A stretch of DNA of 64,000 bases, taken from the NCBI RefSeq assembly GCF_964656455.1, contig NC_135726.1, positions 8,752,001 through 8,816,000 on the forward strand. The letters are read 5' to 3'. The stretch comes from Halichoerus grypus (lineage: Eukaryota > Chordata > Mammalia > Carnivora > Phocidae). Under the pieces are notes generated by a model. That model had not been told where the DNA came from. It saw only the letters and a program-made list of their open reading frames with translations, and made no database searches. Both the position numbers and the translations under genes were made by a program. Shown here one piece after another: positions 33,541-45,339 of the stretch (positions are counted from its first letter, which is position 1; every line of letters begins with the position of its first letter).

Positions 33541-34094
33541 CCATTCCTGTTTAATGCACACCTTTTTACGGGCGCCAGATGGTCGCTGGCCTTCTCAGGC
33601 CACACAGGAGGCTCCGCTCCGAGTGTCCGGTGTTGCAGCCAGCAATCACGCTGGACACAGCCCGAGCACTCTGGGATGAGTGTTCCACTCCTTTGGCCTC
33701 TGGAACCCCAAGGCACCACTGAGTAAATTACTCAAGGAAATCCTGCACGTGCCTCATCTCGCCCGGAGTTTATACTGAGAGAATGTTAGAGTCTGATCGG
33801 TGCCCTATAAAGCACTCCAAATCCAAGAGAGAAATGCAATGCATAAATGCAAAGAGAGAACAGTAATTCTTGTATTACACTGCTCGGGAGGCTTCAAGAA
33901 GATGGACGGTTGTGTTCCTATCCAATTGCTTTCAAGCTTTCCATTAGGTCAAGTGTGTGCCATATATCTAATGAAAAAGCCCCCGGGCCACATTCCCTCT
34001 CCTGAAACTGAATGCATAGTTGAACATGATTGTTGTCGCTATGATTATTGTGGTTATTGCAGGGGTTATTATTACTTTTTCAATAAGTCAACAG
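33541..34094. other. Unique non-coding sequence
   Basis: No gene or repeat is recognised. A tyrosine-rich frame at 33800-34153 reads through (ATT)n-like DNA. Confidence 0.5.
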
Positions 34095-34300
34095 CAGCGA
34101 GCGCTTGCTATCTACCGGGCACGGTGCTAAACTTTTTATTTAGATTATCCTAGCTAATCCTCCAAAACCCCCCTAAGCCACAGGTATTATGATCAGATGC
34201 ATTTTTTCAGATGAGGAAATTGATGCTCAGGGAGGGGAAATACCTCGCTGAAAGGTCACAAAGCGAGCAAATGCAGAGCAGGGACTATTTCTCCAGAGCC
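34095..34300 (-). mobile_element. MIR SINE (antisense)
   Basis: 'gcgcttgctatctaccgggc', 'acggtgctaaactttttatt', 'tcagatgaggaaattgatgc' and 'gaaaggtcacaaagcgagca' are in antisense MIR order. Confidence 0.85.
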
Positions 34301-35632
34301 AGCCCTGCGGTGTCGCTTCTACCCCGGCCCCTGCAGGCTTCTGAGAAAAGCCGCTGACATGTGCCGCCCCAGTTCCGGGCTTGGTGGGGGGAGCTGCTGC
34401 CTCGGCTTGCCGCTCCCCCCCTCCTTGGGCTCCAGCCCCTCACATCAGTGCTTATTATTTGGCATAAATCAGCCCCCCAATTACATGAATGCCACAGCCA
34501 CGAACACTTGTAATTAAAACTGGGACTGACATCCTGAAAGTGTGTTCCCTTCCCCATCCCTCTTTGTCCTGCAAAGATATTATTGGAAAGAGAAGGAACA
34601 ATCGTCGGGAACATATGCTTTCGGAATATAATGGGACTCAGCTCCTAGGAGGAAAGGCTGTAAAAGGACGCTGGGACAAAATTTAAAGTAGACAGCTTTA
34701 TTTACTAGCTACGGGGGCATGTCCAAGAAATTATAGATAAGCCAACAGGCCTGATCCTGATTGCCAGAAGGTTCTCTCCCCCCCGCTTTGGCCTCCCTCA
34801 CAAGCAGCAGTGTCCCAGACACTTGCCATCTGAGTGCACCAGAAGCTGAGGCCAGCCTGAAGCTACAACCGTCATACTTGTGACCGTCCCCTCCCTCTCC
34901 TCCCCTACTTCATCCTCTGGCAAAAGCTGAGTGCTCCGTGCTCCTCGGCACTTGAGGTTCACTTTGCCTGGAGGACACCTGCCACCTGCAACCCTCTCTG
35001 TCTCTGCCTCTCCCCCTCCCGCTCATCTGCTCATCTGTCACAGCTGGTCAGCAATAATGGCTACTGTGGACAAAGCACCTACTACGTGCCTGGGGTGAGA
35101 CCCTGACATGCGCACTTGTTCTCGGAGAACCGGGGATGCAGGTGCTGCCGTGGTCCCCAGGTGCTTCTGGCTCAGCTGACTCTGGCTCCTGCCTCTCTGT
35201 ACTGGCCCCTCTTGCCAGGTCCTTGCACCGCTCTGTCAGCATGAAACCAGCTCACACGAGAGCAGCGTCCTTCATCTGAGCGCCCGTGGGTGCAATTCTA
35301 GAGAGAGAGGGTGTCCTAAGCTGGACAAAATATCACATCTTTATTTCATTAACCCCTAACTGGAATGGACCGTTTCCTCCATGTGGGCAACAAGCTGCTA
35401 TAATATGAGAGGCATCCATGAGTTTGTCCCTGCAAAAGTCACGGATATTTTCGTATGACATGGGGGTTGCAGCTCGTATCTCAAAATACCATTTTCAACC
35501 ACTACTTTGATAATTAGCAGTTAATGGACCCACCACTAGATGAGTTATTTAACGGGTTAATTAGGAAGAGCATTTATTACCAGATCACATGTTTTAATAT
35601 TTGGATGACTACATTTCAGTAGGTTTTCTTTG
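34301..35632. other. Unique non-coding sequence, about 1.3 kb
   Basis: No gene is recognised. The segment at about 34440-34530 ('ccaattacatgaatgccaca' and 'cacttgtaattaaaactggg') has homeodomain-type cores. Bases about 35050-35200 faintly resemble MIR or L2. Confidence 0.45.
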
Positions 35633-35650
35633 TGATCCTATGTATTTTAT

Positions 35651-35826
35651 TTTTTTGAAAGATTTTATTTATTCATTTGAGAGAGGGTGGGGGAAAGGCA
35701 GAGGGAGAGGGAGAAGCAGGTTCCCCGCTGAGCAGGGAGCCCAATGCGGGGCTCGAACCCAGCACCAGGAGATCATGACCTGAGCTGAAGGCAGCCACTT
35801 AACCATCTGAGCCCCCCAGGCGCCCA
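35651..35826 (-). mobile_element. Carnivore SINE (SINEC, tRNA-Lys derived), antisense
   Basis: The body runs from the T-rich tail through 'gagcagggagcccaatgcgg' and 'gatcatgacctgagctgaag' to the head at 'gccccccaggcgccc'. It is flanked by an 18-bp target duplication ('tgatcctatgtattttat' at 35633-35650, one mismatch at 35827-35844). The duplication proves L1-type retrotransposition and fixes the edges. Confidence 0.97.
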
Positions 35827-35949
35827 TGATTCTATGTATTTTATATTATGCATTTGAAAACATTATTCTGGAAAAAAAAATAAAAACATTATTCTGAGAA
35901 GCAGTCTACACTAGGGGCCCAAGGTTGTCTGTGGCACAAAGAAGTGAAG

Positions 35950-36065
35950 AGCCCTGAATAGAGTGTGAGCTTCTCCAGAGCAGGGACCGTGTGCCCCTGG
36001 TCTTTGCAGCCAGCAATGGTTACCCAGTGGGGCACTCAGAGACTCACAAATGTGTCAACTGAAGG
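35950..36065 (+). mobile_element. L2 3' end (sense)
   Basis: 'gtgtgagcttctccagagca' then 'gggaccgtgtgcccctggtc' match the L2 3' block that reads GTGAGCTCCTTGAGGGCAGGGACTGTG in consensus. The tail is decayed. Confidence 0.65.
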
Positions 36066-36144
36066 AAGTCAAAGTGCCTGAAAGCCAATTCTACCGCACA
36101 CAGATGTGTAGGATGCCTTTTCATCGTCCGTACAGACATGGCAT

Positions 36145-36295
36145 CCACACCCTCCCTCCTTCCTTCCTTCATTCGACAAGTGTACAATAAACACCGTCTA
36201 TGTGCCAAGCACTGGACCAACATTAGAGACACAACTTTGAACGAAACAACAAGAAAACCCAAACACCACATCTTCTGCCCTCCCTGAGAACAAAT
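36145..36295 (-). mobile_element. L2 3' end (antisense)
   Basis: 'ccttccttcattcgacaagt', 'tctatgtgccaagcactgga' and 'cattagagacacaactttga' match the antisense L2 end. Confidence 0.7.
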
Positions 36296-36749
36296 TTCTG
36301 AAGCTTCTGTATCCCCTTGGTCTTCTATCCTTGCTAAACAACTTGGGGTGACCTATTTAGTTACCCACCATTTGATGTCAAGAATCCCCTTAGCTCCTTG
36401 TCAAGCTAAGCTCATTAACATATTCCTTCACTTAAAAAAAATCTATAAACAGCAGGCTACCTGCTTTCTATACTTTTGTGGTAGAATTAAATACACCAGA
36501 CCCAAAGTTAGCCACTTATTTTCAGAGATTCCAAAATGGCGGGCACAAAGGAGAATCTACTTGCATGTGGGAAGATGCATGAATTTAGGCACAGACACCC
36601 TCCCTCATATCTGCACAGAGTTTCCCGTTACAGCACTTCCCCCCACCTTTTTTTTGGTCTATTGATCTTATTATCTCATCTGCCTAGAGTGTCCCATCTC
36701 TCTCTCTCTACCAAGCAAACCAGAACAATGACTTACTAACAGAGGATGA
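36296..36749. other. Unique non-coding sequence
   Basis: No repeat or gene is recognised. 'ccaaaatggcgggc' at about 36531-36544 resembles a YY1-type site. Confidence 0.45.
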
Positions 36750-36950
36750 TAACAATAAGTAGCATTTATAGATCAGTTTCCATGTGCCTGGCCGGTCTTT
36801 TAATGCTATACCTGTATTACTGATGCATTTAATCCTCCTCATTACCCTACGGTGGGATTATCGTCCCCACTTTACAGATGAAGAAACTGAGGCACAAAAA
36901 TTAAGTTATTGCTCACTGTGACACACCTGGCAGGTGTTCATCGGCTGTCT
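36750..36950 (-). mobile_element. MIR SINE (antisense)
   Basis: 'aagtagcatttatagatcag', 'gatgcatttaatcctcctca', 'cccactttacagatgaagaa' and 'actgaggcacaaaaattaag' are in antisense MIR order. Confidence 0.85.
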
Positions 36951-37109
36951 AGTGAATACTGACTGCCACAGCATATAAGCTAAGAACGGCAGGTCTACGG
37001 TCATGTTTCAGATGAGGAATATGAACAAGTTCCTTTGTTCACTGGGGGTCAGTAGAGAAGAGTCAGGCTAACCAACCTTGACTGTGTGCTTGGTATAGAC
37101 ACAGCTGCC

Positions 37110-37225
37110 CAAAGAGTTAAGTATGTTTACCCTCATTAGATAGATGAGAGAACACTGAGGATCAGAGAGGTTGCCTAACTTGCCTAAAATCACCAGCTAG
37201 TGGTAAGACTGGGTTTCAAATCTGA
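37110..37225 (-). mobile_element. MIR fragment (antisense)
   Basis: 'tgaggatcagagaggttgcc', 'taaaatcaccagctagtggt' and 'gggtttcaaatctg' match the antisense MIR core. Confidence 0.7.
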
Positions 37226-38424
37226 TATGGAAATTAAAGTCAAACCTTCTCCTTTTTTTTTTCCTTTTCCCTTTCTATTTGACCACTAACCAGGAGCTAA
37301 AGTCTGCCCTTCAGTGTACCTGCAATACCAGAGTCCGCCCTGCTTATCCAATATACTCACACAGCTCACAGATATGGAGAACACCAGCTTGCCTACCTTT
37401 TTGGGTTCTTTTCCTCCCCCCCTTAAAAGGGACTATTTGAGTCTTGTGTCATTCCAACTTTTGATTTGAATATTTCCATCCCCCTTATTTGCATAATGAA
37501 TCACTGCCCTTGGGTCTATGAGGAACAAAAAATTCAAAGCACTGTATTTAGCACATAACTGTTTGCTGAAAATAGGAAAGACCCTGGTTTATAGCTCTAC
37601 AGAATCAATCACTTTCTGGTTGATTTCATGTGCAGGAGGCAGCCACCATTGATTGGGTGAGCATTATATATTTGAAACAATCTCTTTGGTTTTGAAATGG
37701 TGGTGTCTTATAGACATGACCTCAATTCTGACAATTATCTATTTAATTGGATCAATACAGACAGCCCACTCCCCCAAACCACTGATTCAATTAATCAGAC
37801 CACTGTCAAATCTCTTCTTCTCTTGGGTCTGTGTAGACACAGACCAAGTGGCAATTTCTCCCAAGATAGCCATGGACGTCAATAATCTGCTTTTGGATAA
37901 AGTATCTGATCACTCACAAATTATACAAATCACATTGATTACCGACAAATCATAATGTTTGCAGAGCACTATTTGGCTTTAGCTCCAGAGCATGACTAGG
38001 TATTTAATTAACAACCGTCAGATATAATTTACACCATTACAATGACCAGAAAATGGTTGATTGTTGATTTTACATAGTAGAGCAAATACTCTGAGACTAG
38101 CGTTGGTGTGGGCAAGGATAAATGGGGGCTCAATGACAGACAAGGAAATCAAATTTCTTTACCATGTTTAACCCAGAAGGCCATGGCGCCTTCACCTCCC
38201 ATGAAGAAGTGACTTCTTTTTGCCCTAATGGCCAGTAAATGACGTAAGTGATTTTGTTTCCCTTTTGGCTTTGACTACCAGGATACTCAGAGTCAAACCT
38301 TCAGTTCAAATACATAATCTTTTTGGGTACTGTGGCCTGCAAATATGCGTTTGACTGTATTTTTGCCTGGTTTTTATTTTTACGTATATTTTACTACTTC
38401 TTTCCTTCTTAGCCCCCTTGGCCA
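37226..38424. other. Unique AT-rich non-coding sequence, about 1.2 kb
   Basis: No repeat is recognised. Repeated 'ttaatcaga'/'gattgattt'-type words occur at about 37610-38070. The plus-strand frame of 100 codons (37653-37955) has no known domain. Confidence 0.45.
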
Positions 38425-38835
38425 GGCTTCAGCACACTATGTCTCACAGGACAAATCCAGCTCACCAACCTGTTTATGTATAACCTACTAATGATTTACT
38501 CTGCAAATAAGGGGCGTGGAAATATCCAAGTTAAAACTTGCTATCATGGAAAGACTCGAAGGCTTTTACAGAATGGCTTTATCAAAAAAACAAAAAAAAA
38601 AACAAAAAAAAAAAACAAAAGAAGAACATAATTTCTTGACACATGAAAATCAAATTTCAGTGCCCATAAATAAAGTTTTATTGGGACACAGCCTTGCTCA
38701 CTAATTTATGTGTTGTATATAGCTGTTTTTGTATTTCAAGGCTGAGTAGTTTCAACAAATACCATATGGCCTGCCAAGCCTGAAACATTTACTATCTAGC
38801 CCTTTATAGAAACAGTTCGCTGATTCCAGCTCTAG
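38425..38835 (+). mobile_element. Non-autonomous DNA transposon with AATAAAGTTTTATTGG core, longer copy
   Basis: It starts near 'ggcttcagcacactatgtct' and ends 'acagttcgctgattccagc'. Its central block 'aataaagttttattgggaca' then 'cagccttgctcacta' matches the element at 16041-16256. An extra internal segment of about 190 bases contains an A-rich (A)nC run at about 38584-38622. The terminal sequences are imperfect inverted repeats. Confidence 0.7.
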
Positions 38836-39832
38836 GCCACCTCCAGTTTTTGTGGACTAAGGCACAGGATGCATGGATGGATAGCTAACATAGCTAGATA
38901 ACATAGAAGCAAATGATCTACGCAGCCTACGGTGAATGCTGGTGTCTATAGCATTCTTTCTAATGAAGCTCTGGGAGGAACACCCACCAGGGACTGATCC
39001 AAACTCTATGTTTCTGAGACAAAGTGCCACTTTAGAAGAAATATACAACCCACCGTATCCATTTTCAAGGTACTGAGGGTAGCTGTTTTGGTTACTCCAA
39101 TCTCGAAAGGAAGGTGACAGACCCACTACTCCAGAAGGCACATGGGTCGACCAGGGATTGGGATAGAGGCAGGTTGGGCATGAGGTGGGATGGAGACAAG
39201 CTCAGAGGTGGAAGTGCCTATTTTGGAACAAAATAATGAGATGATGAGAAAAGATACAAAGATGGGAACTGGAGATGAAAATCCAGGTCACAAGACCTGA
39301 ATCTTTTTTAAGAAGCAGGAGGTGAGGCCATCTTCTAAGAGGGACTGGTTGGGCCAAGATGGGCCTAGGGACTTGGGAAGAGGGAAAGTTCGCAAAGGGG
39401 AGCTCTTGCTCATGGGAAAGAGTGACCACGAGATGCACCTATGCTTCTCTCCAGGGGGAGGGAGGCTAAACAGCAGTTTCAATCAAAACGGAGGAGATAA
39501 TCTCTAATGATATTTCATTACCCCCCATCAGGTAGGAGGTGTTATAGAAACCCTCAGTCTCTGCCAGCACAACCTTCCCCTCTCAACCCTTCAGGGCCTG
39601 TTGGATGTAACTGTTAGCTTAATCAGAAGATTAAAAAGACAGCCTGGGAGAGAGAAAAATCTAGTTGTGTGCTGTATATTTCCAGCTCTTGCTAGAGATG
39701 ACAGAACCGAACCCAACCGGCAGCCCCCGAGCTGAGACAGGCTTTTTCCCAGAGGCACCTTCCCAATCCATCTGCTGTGCTGTTTCTCTCGGAAAAGCGA
39801 CTGCTCATTGGAAGGAAAAGAAATCAAGACTT
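38836..39832. other. Unique non-coding sequence, about 1 kb
   Basis: No gene or repeat is recognised. Several frames of 60-94 codons overlap on both strands. Confidence 0.5.
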
Positions 39833-40045
39833 TAATGTTTATTGAGGACCTATTATGCAGCAGGCGCTCAGGTTAACTCTTGAACCTGCAAAGCCACTTG
39901 AAAGGAGAATACTGTTACTATTTTTACAAAAAAAAAAAAAAAAAATTTTTTTTTTTCTCAAGGAAAACCAGATAAATTGCTGAAGATCACACAGCTGGGA
40001 AAAAATGATAAAACTGGAATTTTGCAGCCAAAGTTTGTCTGACTC
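39833..40045 (-). mobile_element. MIR SINE (antisense) with an A/T expansion
   Basis: 'tttattgaggacctattatg', 'cagcaggcgctcaggttaac' and 'aagatcacacagctgggaaa' show antisense MIR order. An A18/T12-like run at about 39927-39957 is inserted within it and forms a simple A/T palindrome. Confidence 0.75.
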
Positions 40046-40059
40046 CAAAGTTTTGCTCT

Positions 40060-40200
40060 TCCCCCTTAGCGGGAAGGTCCATGAAGTCAGGCACCTTATG
40101 TGATTCATTCCCTGTTCCATCTCCAGGGCCTAAGCCTATGTCCAGAATACAACAGAAACCCAGGGGAAGTACTCCATACTGTAACAATCCAATGGCAAAT
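40060..40200 (+). mobile_element. L2 3' end (sense)
   Basis: 'ccatgaagtcaggcacctta' and 'ctgttccatctccagggcct' then 'aagcctatgtccagaa' follow the L2 3' end, at high divergence. Confidence 0.55.
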
Positions 40201-40519
40201 TGTAGACAAATGGACAGAAGCGTCCAAAGACCTCTTACACATCAACATTTGGGGGACGGGGGTCCTGGATGACAGTAGGAGGCAAAAGAAGCCCCTTGCA
40301 TGTCACGCTTGGTCATCAGTTCTCTGCCTTTCTGTCTTTGATCACTCCAAGGTGACTTTGGTGCATACATCTCTCTCCTGGGTTATTGTGGAGCATTACA
40401 ACCTCCTTCTCGGTACCACCACGGCTATTCACTATTTTGAATAAATGCTTGCTGGAACAGTTGGTACAAATAAGTACTTGTAAAAGAGAATTGGATAAAT
40501 GTACACTGAACAAAAGTAG
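40201..40519. other. Unique non-coding sequence
   Basis: No gene is recognised. Bases about 40310-40460, ending 'aataaatgcttgctgg', may be another decayed LINE end. Confidence 0.4.
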
Positions 40520-40740
40520 GGAACAAAAAGGAATGAGAGCATAATCGGGAGCCTTGGAATCAGCCAAAACTGGATTGGAACCCACTTCCTAGCTGTACAT
40601 TCATGGGAAAGTGACTTAATTTTGGTGCTTTACTTTTCCCAGCTCTAGAATTAGGACAGTAATGTCTCCTTTGAAGGAATGCTGTAAAGCATGATCAATA
40701 ATGTATGCAAAGCCGCAGGAATTCAGTAGTTGCTCAAAAA
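40520..40740 (+). mobile_element. MIR SINE (sense)
   Basis: 'gagccttggaatcagccaaa', 'cacttcctagctgtacattc', 'gaatgctgtaaagcatgatc' and 'ggaattcagtagttgctc' are in MIR order. It lies about 80 bases from a younger SINEC. Confidence 0.8.
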
Positions 40741-40818
40741 AGCAGAGACTGGGAATCGGGTTGTTTTTGCCAAGTCGGGGATTCTCCAGGTGAAAGCATC
40801 TGTGGGACTGCAAATCTT

Positions 40819-40864
40819 TTTTTTTTTTTTTTAATGTTTTTATTTTTATTTATTTATTCATGAG

Positions 40865-40904
<40 letters not shown>

Positions 40905-41026
40905 GCAGAGGGAGAAGCAGGCTCCCCGCCTAGCAGGGAGCCCGATGCAGGACTCGATCCCAGGACCCTGGGATCATGACCTGAGCCGAAGGCAGACGCT
41001 TAACCATCTGAGCCACCCAGGCACCC
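40819..41026 (-). mobile_element. Carnivore SINE (SINEC, tRNA-Lys derived), antisense
   Basis: A poly-T tail at 40819-40832, an (AG)n stretch at about 40867-40900, then 'tagcagggagcccgatgcag' and 'gagccacccaggcacc'. A perfect 16-bp target duplication ('tgggactgcaaatctt' at 40803-40818 and 41027-41042) flanks it, so it is fairly young. Confidence 0.98.
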
Positions 41027-41042
41027 TGGGACTGCAAATCTT

Positions 41043-42554
41043 AAAAGGATTTGCAGCAACTGCCAGATTCCCTGAACCAAATGTAGCAACATTTACATTT
41101 TTCATACCATGGAAAATTGAGGGATGATCCAGGAAAACATAGACATCTTGAGAAAATTTAAGGGCTCCAAAGTGTTTTTCCATTCAGGGACAATAGGAAA
41201 ACAGGAAAGCATTAATAATGTCTTAGTGCCCGGCTGCTAGCGGAACCCTCCCCAGGAAAGGATCTTTTGGTATAAATCATGACTCGGGCATAGCGTTCTC
41301 CAGACCGATGTGTCATAACAACCCCTCCCACGACCACCATCTCGGGAAGATGCTGAAAACCTTTCAAACTTGACAAAACCCAGGGCCTTCCTTAAATAGG
41401 ACCATCCCTTCCCAGAAAGAGACCTCGCTGCACGCCAGCTCCAAGACCCAACTCCAGCTGAAGCGAGGCGATGCAAGCTATGGCTTGGCTCCCCAGCCTC
41501 TCTCAGAAACTGACAGTCTCTAAATTACTGCCTGAGAAGCACATCGCAGGCCAGCTGACAAAGGGAAGAGAGGAAAAATCCTTACAGATTGCGGAGCGTC
41601 CTCTTCTCCTCCCTGGGGAGGAAGTGTTTCTGGTGCTCATGTCAGCGGACCCAGAAACCGAATGAGAAATATGTGATTGCAAACACCTGGGAGGGAGGCA
41701 GCACGAGAATGAGAAGGAGAACAGAGAGGACCCCAACCTTTCCCAGGTGGTAGGCAATTTGGATAAAAGAAAAATATGCAGAAATGAGCTAATAAAAGTA
41801 ACAAATGAACCTGCAATTGCTTCTGGGAGCTCCCATCTGATCTCAGATCGGTTCTCCAAGTAAGCTTGGGTAGACAAATGCACCCTGTGATGCAAACCCA
41901 GCTCCATGGGTAGATGGGACCCAGTCCACTGCAAGAGTTAACCCTTTGTGGTTGGGCTGAGAGTGGTGGGTCCAGGTGGAAACCCAGATAATCAGCAGTG
42001 TCCCTGGTCATCAGTGTGTGCACGTATATGATGCCCTGGTCACAGATGCCTGGGCTTTGAGTTACTTCATGGAGGACTTGTGTTTGACTCAAGAAAAGCA
42101 CATAGAAAAAGAGGAAAGAAAAAAAAACACATAAAAGGTATTAGAAGGAGGAGGGACAGGATGGGGGTGAGAGTCTGGGGTCCGATAGATCAGAGCTCAC
42201 TGCCCACTCCCCAGCAGAGCCTGCATGTATAACAGACTGCTCCGAGGACAGACAGGCATGCATGTACTCTTGCTCCTACGGAGGATGCAGAGAGGGACCG
42301 TTCTAGGGCCGGAACTTGGGGTGGGTGGACAGGTCACCAGATGCAGAGCCCCTGAAGGGAGGGTCAGGAGAAGAGGGTCAGGGTGGAGATGGGCAACTGT
42401 CAGGGCCTTTATGGTCAGCCACCGAGTTACTGCTGGACGGAGCAGACTTTCTTTATGTCCTCCTTCAGCCAGGCTTACTGCGAGTGGCCCATTCCTCCAT
42501 GGGCCATGTTGGGAGAGGATGCGACTCGCAGGAAAGAGGGCGCAGATGTGTTTC
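41043..42554. other. Unique non-coding sequence, about 1.5 kb
   Basis: No repeat is recognised. Frames of 143, 154 and 157 codons lie here on both strands and overlap each other, with no recognisable domains or methionine context support. Confidence 0.45.
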
Positions 42555-42740
42555 CTACTTCGTGGAACATCTAGCCCTTTGTATATACTGTTCCTTCTGC
42601 CTCGTTTTTCCCACCCTCTGCCTTCAATTCCTTATTCATTGGCCACTCACAGTGCTCTCTCAGCTTGGAGCTGCACTGCCCAGTACAGTGGCCACTAGCC
42701 ACAACAGGCACTTTAAGTTAGTTACAAATAAGTAAAATGC
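42555..42740 (+). mobile_element. L2 scrap followed by a DNA-transposon scrap
   Basis: 'tatatactgttccttctgcc' resembles the L2 block TGCTGTTCCCTCTGCC. From about 42668, 'tgcccagtacagtggccact' and 'agccacaacaggcactttaa' resemble the CCAATACGGTAGCCACTAGCCAC end of an old DNA transposon. Both are short. Confidence 0.45.
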
Positions 42741-42919
42741 CAGTCAGATGCCCAGTTGCACCAGTCCCATGCCCAGGGCTCGGCGGTGCCGTGCGGCTAC
42801 CGCATCAGGCAGTGTGGAGAAGGGAGATGCCCACCGGGCAGCAAGTCCCACTGGGCAGTGCTGGCCAGGAGCAACCCGCTGCCAGCCCAGGTTTCTTCTC
42901 AAACGGTACCAGAAGGATT
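42741..42919. other. Unique GC-rich non-coding sequence
   Basis: It has several CpGs ('gctcggcggtgccgtgcggc' near 42778). No gene is recognised. Confidence 0.4.
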
Positions 42920-43330
42920 CCTGAACTCCTCCAAAAGGCCAAGGTCATGAGGCCAGGACGACAGCAAAGAAATAGTTCTGGGTAAAGGGTGAATGGAGGG
43001 GTATGAAAACCCAAAGCAGTGTGCTTCTCAGCTGGATTCTGAATCAAACCGCAACAGAAGCTACAGAGGACGGATGGGGGACAATGCGGAAAGTCGAATA
43101 CAGACTGCGTGTTCGATATTATTGGGATAGGGCTGGTGTTCTGGGAGTGATAATGGTATTGCGGTGTGCGACAGCTCTGTGGACGGATGTGTCCGCTCTT
43201 AGGAGATGCCTGCTGGGGAACGTCGAGGTGAACTGCTATGGAATCTGCAACCTTTAGATGGTTTGAAGAAAAGTGTGTATATACACAAAATATATAACCA
43301 TACATATTATATATAAAGATGCAGCATCCT
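42920..43330 (+). mobile_element. Old L1 (L1ME/L1MC-type) 3' end (sense)
   Basis: 'aaaaggccaaggtcatgagg', 'gggagtgataatggtattgc', 'ctcttaggagatgcctgctg' and 'aatctgcaacctttagatgg' follow an L1M 3' end. It finishes in TATATA-rich DNA with the palindrome TGTGTATATACACA at about 43274-43287. Confidence 0.75.
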
Positions 43331-43439
43331 ATGTATAGAGATGTATGAAGACATATTTACGTTTTGAGAGAAGAGATGATACATGTTGGAAGTAACCATC
43401 ATCAGAAGCTGATCCGGCTGCCCTTCTATCTAGAGCTTT
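43331..43439. other. Short unique stretch
   Basis: Nothing is recognised. Confidence 0.4.
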
Positions 43440-43830
43440 CACACGTCTCCATCCGTTTCCCCCAGGGTAGAAGCCCGGTCACTCTGCCTCCATCTCCCCC
43501 ACTCTAGCCAGAAGACCGTCCTCCAACCCTGCAGTCTTGCTCCATCTGGAGAACCTGGGCATCCATGTCCCCTCTGCCGGGAAGCCTCCTCCCAGGCACC
43601 TGCAGGGTCCCCGCCCACCTGCTGCCACCACACAAACCTCCCTTTCTGGAGACTGGCCCGACCAGCTGGTGAACAAATGCAATGCCTACTCCTCCTGCTT
43701 AATTGTTCTTCATGACACTCATCACCTTCTCATACACTGTCTCCTGTTTGTGACCGGTCTGCTTCTTTGTCCCACCCCAACGAGGCGGGTGCTTTAACCT
43801 CCTTTGTTCTCTGGAGGATCCCCTGGCTGG
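43440..43830 (+). mobile_element. L2 fragment (sense)
   Basis: 'ctctgccgggaagcctcctc', 'ctgcttaattgttcttcatg', 'cacttcatcacc'-like text and 'ctcctgtttgtgaccggtct' then 'gcttctttgtcccac' follow the L2 region before its 3' end. Diverged. Confidence 0.55.
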
Positions 43831-44279
43831 GAGCATTCCCTGCTGTCACTCACAGACCCACCCCAGGCCCTTCTCTGGGGCCAGGCCCTGCTTCCAGATT
43901 AACAAATGCAGTCCTATGGGTCTCTGGGTGAAGACTGTGTCCTCCCAGGTGCCTCGCTGAGTTAAGAGCCCTGGTGACTGCCTGCACCCTAATGCTGGGG
44001 GGAACCCCTCCCTCATCGCAAGCTGCTCCCTGATGCCATAGTCCCTTTCTTCCTGGGCATTCTTCTCATCTCTGAGTGCCCAGTTCCTCACACAATAAAG
44101 CCTCGTAGGGAAGCCAGACTCATAAACAAACATGTGCTTCATGGATTGATTGATTGATTTAATGCAGGCATGAGTAAGGTAGAGAGAAAACATAAAGAGG
44201 GTTTTGAGGGCAAAAACAAGAATGGACAGCTGGGTCAGCCTTTTCAGGGAGAGCAGCTTAATACTCAGCATGCTCAAGA
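43831..44279. other. Unique non-coding sequence
   Basis: A short (ATTG)n lies at about 44143-44158. The minus-strand frame of 143 codons at 43846-44277 reads its complement (a CIKSINQSMK-like part) and shows no domain. Confidence 0.5.
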
Positions 44280-44400
44280 TCCATTATTCTGCCATTCCAT
44301 TTTCTTTCTGAAGAGAAAACTGAGGTTCAGAGAGGCTCAATGCCTTGCCCAAGGTCACATGTTAACAGACAAATGATCAAATTCCTCTCTTAACCTGAGC
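44280..44400 (-). mobile_element. MIR fragment (antisense)
   Basis: 'agaaaactgaggttcagaga' then 'ggctcaatgccttgcccaag' and 'gtcacatgttaacag' are the antisense MIR core. Confidence 0.8.
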
Positions 44401-44429
44401 AATGCCAGATCTCAATCCGCTCATGCCTC

Positions 44430-44660
44430 ATTTTCTCCAACAACCTTCCCAGATGAGGTCACAACTTCCCTGTTGGGTTTGGTCTCCTGTGTATCTCTCC
44501 TTCATAACTGTGCCCTAGTTGTAAGAGTATGTGTCTTTGCATGGATATCTGATGGATGTCCAGCATGAAAGGCCCCCGAGGGCAGGCCCCGTGTTTCCTT
44601 ACAGCTCATCACGCTCTTACGGTTCTTAGCACTCAGAGATTAATGCGTGTTTGCATGTTC
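44430..44660 (+). mobile_element. L2 3' end (sense)
   Basis: 'atgaaaggcccccgagggca' then 'ggccccgtgtttccttacag' and 'ttcttagcactcagagatta' follow the L2 3' end, at high divergence. Confidence 0.55.
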
Positions 44661-45339
44661 GGCACAAGAGCAGAACACGGAGCAGCGGCCCCAGCCACGT
44701 GGATTCCAGAAGCTCCCACTCATCTGCAAAGAGCGGGACAAACTTCCAGGCTTTGAGCTCGAATCCCTGCCAGCATTCAAGCACACTGGCCCTCACACCG
44801 CACCCCTGCTTCCCTGAAGCAGCTCCAAATAGTCCACATAGTGAGTGGGCCTTTTCAGCAGGTAAGGTGACCATCTCTTCAGTCTGGGAAAGCAAGGTGG
44901 CTACTGATACCAACCACCCTCTGGGCCAGCTCCGTTGATTCCTCTAAATAATACGAGATTTGTTTGTGATCAAGTTAGAATGTGTTTAATGAGGACTAAA
45001 TCTGACCCCGAATCAGGATGATTGCACTAGCATCACGGGGCTGGCTCAATACCTGGCCACGGCATTCCATTTTTAGAAGGTCGTGGACATTTTTAGCTTG
45101 CCTTTTTGTGCACGTGCTGCTCATTGTACAAATATGGCTCCATTTAAAGACACTGGCGCCTGTTCAGTTCCCTTCTGCTCTGCGGACGCAGGGAGAAGCT
45201 GGAGAAGCTGGAGGACAAAGCCCGGGGCAGGTGCAGCTAGCTGCACTTCTGTGGAGGCAGCAAACAGCAAGGTCAGCACTTTCAGGTGAAGGCCAGGGGA
45301 TGAGTATGACGGTGGTACAGCCTGGGATTGGAAGCCTGG
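44661..45339. other. Unique non-coding sequence
   Basis: No gene is supported. 'cagcaggtaaggtgacc' at about 44856-44872 matches a 5' splice-site consensus but has no partner site or coding support. Confidence 0.45.

Noticed and set aside
37653..37955. Possible nuclear copy of mitochondrial DNA, from its AT-rich translatable sequence
   Set aside because: No mitochondrial gene order or protein similarity is recognisable.
40867..40900. (AG)n run as a CRISPR-like or independent microsatellite
   Set aside because: It is the expanded TC-rich internal region of a SINEC read in antisense.
41503..42735. Cluster of 139- to 157-codon frames on both strands
   Set aside because: Mutually overlapping on opposite strands with no domain; expected by chance in moderately GC-rich DNA.
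44856..44872. Strong 5' splice-site-like sequence
   Set aside because: No paired acceptor, coding segment or other exon feature could be identified; such matches are common by chance.
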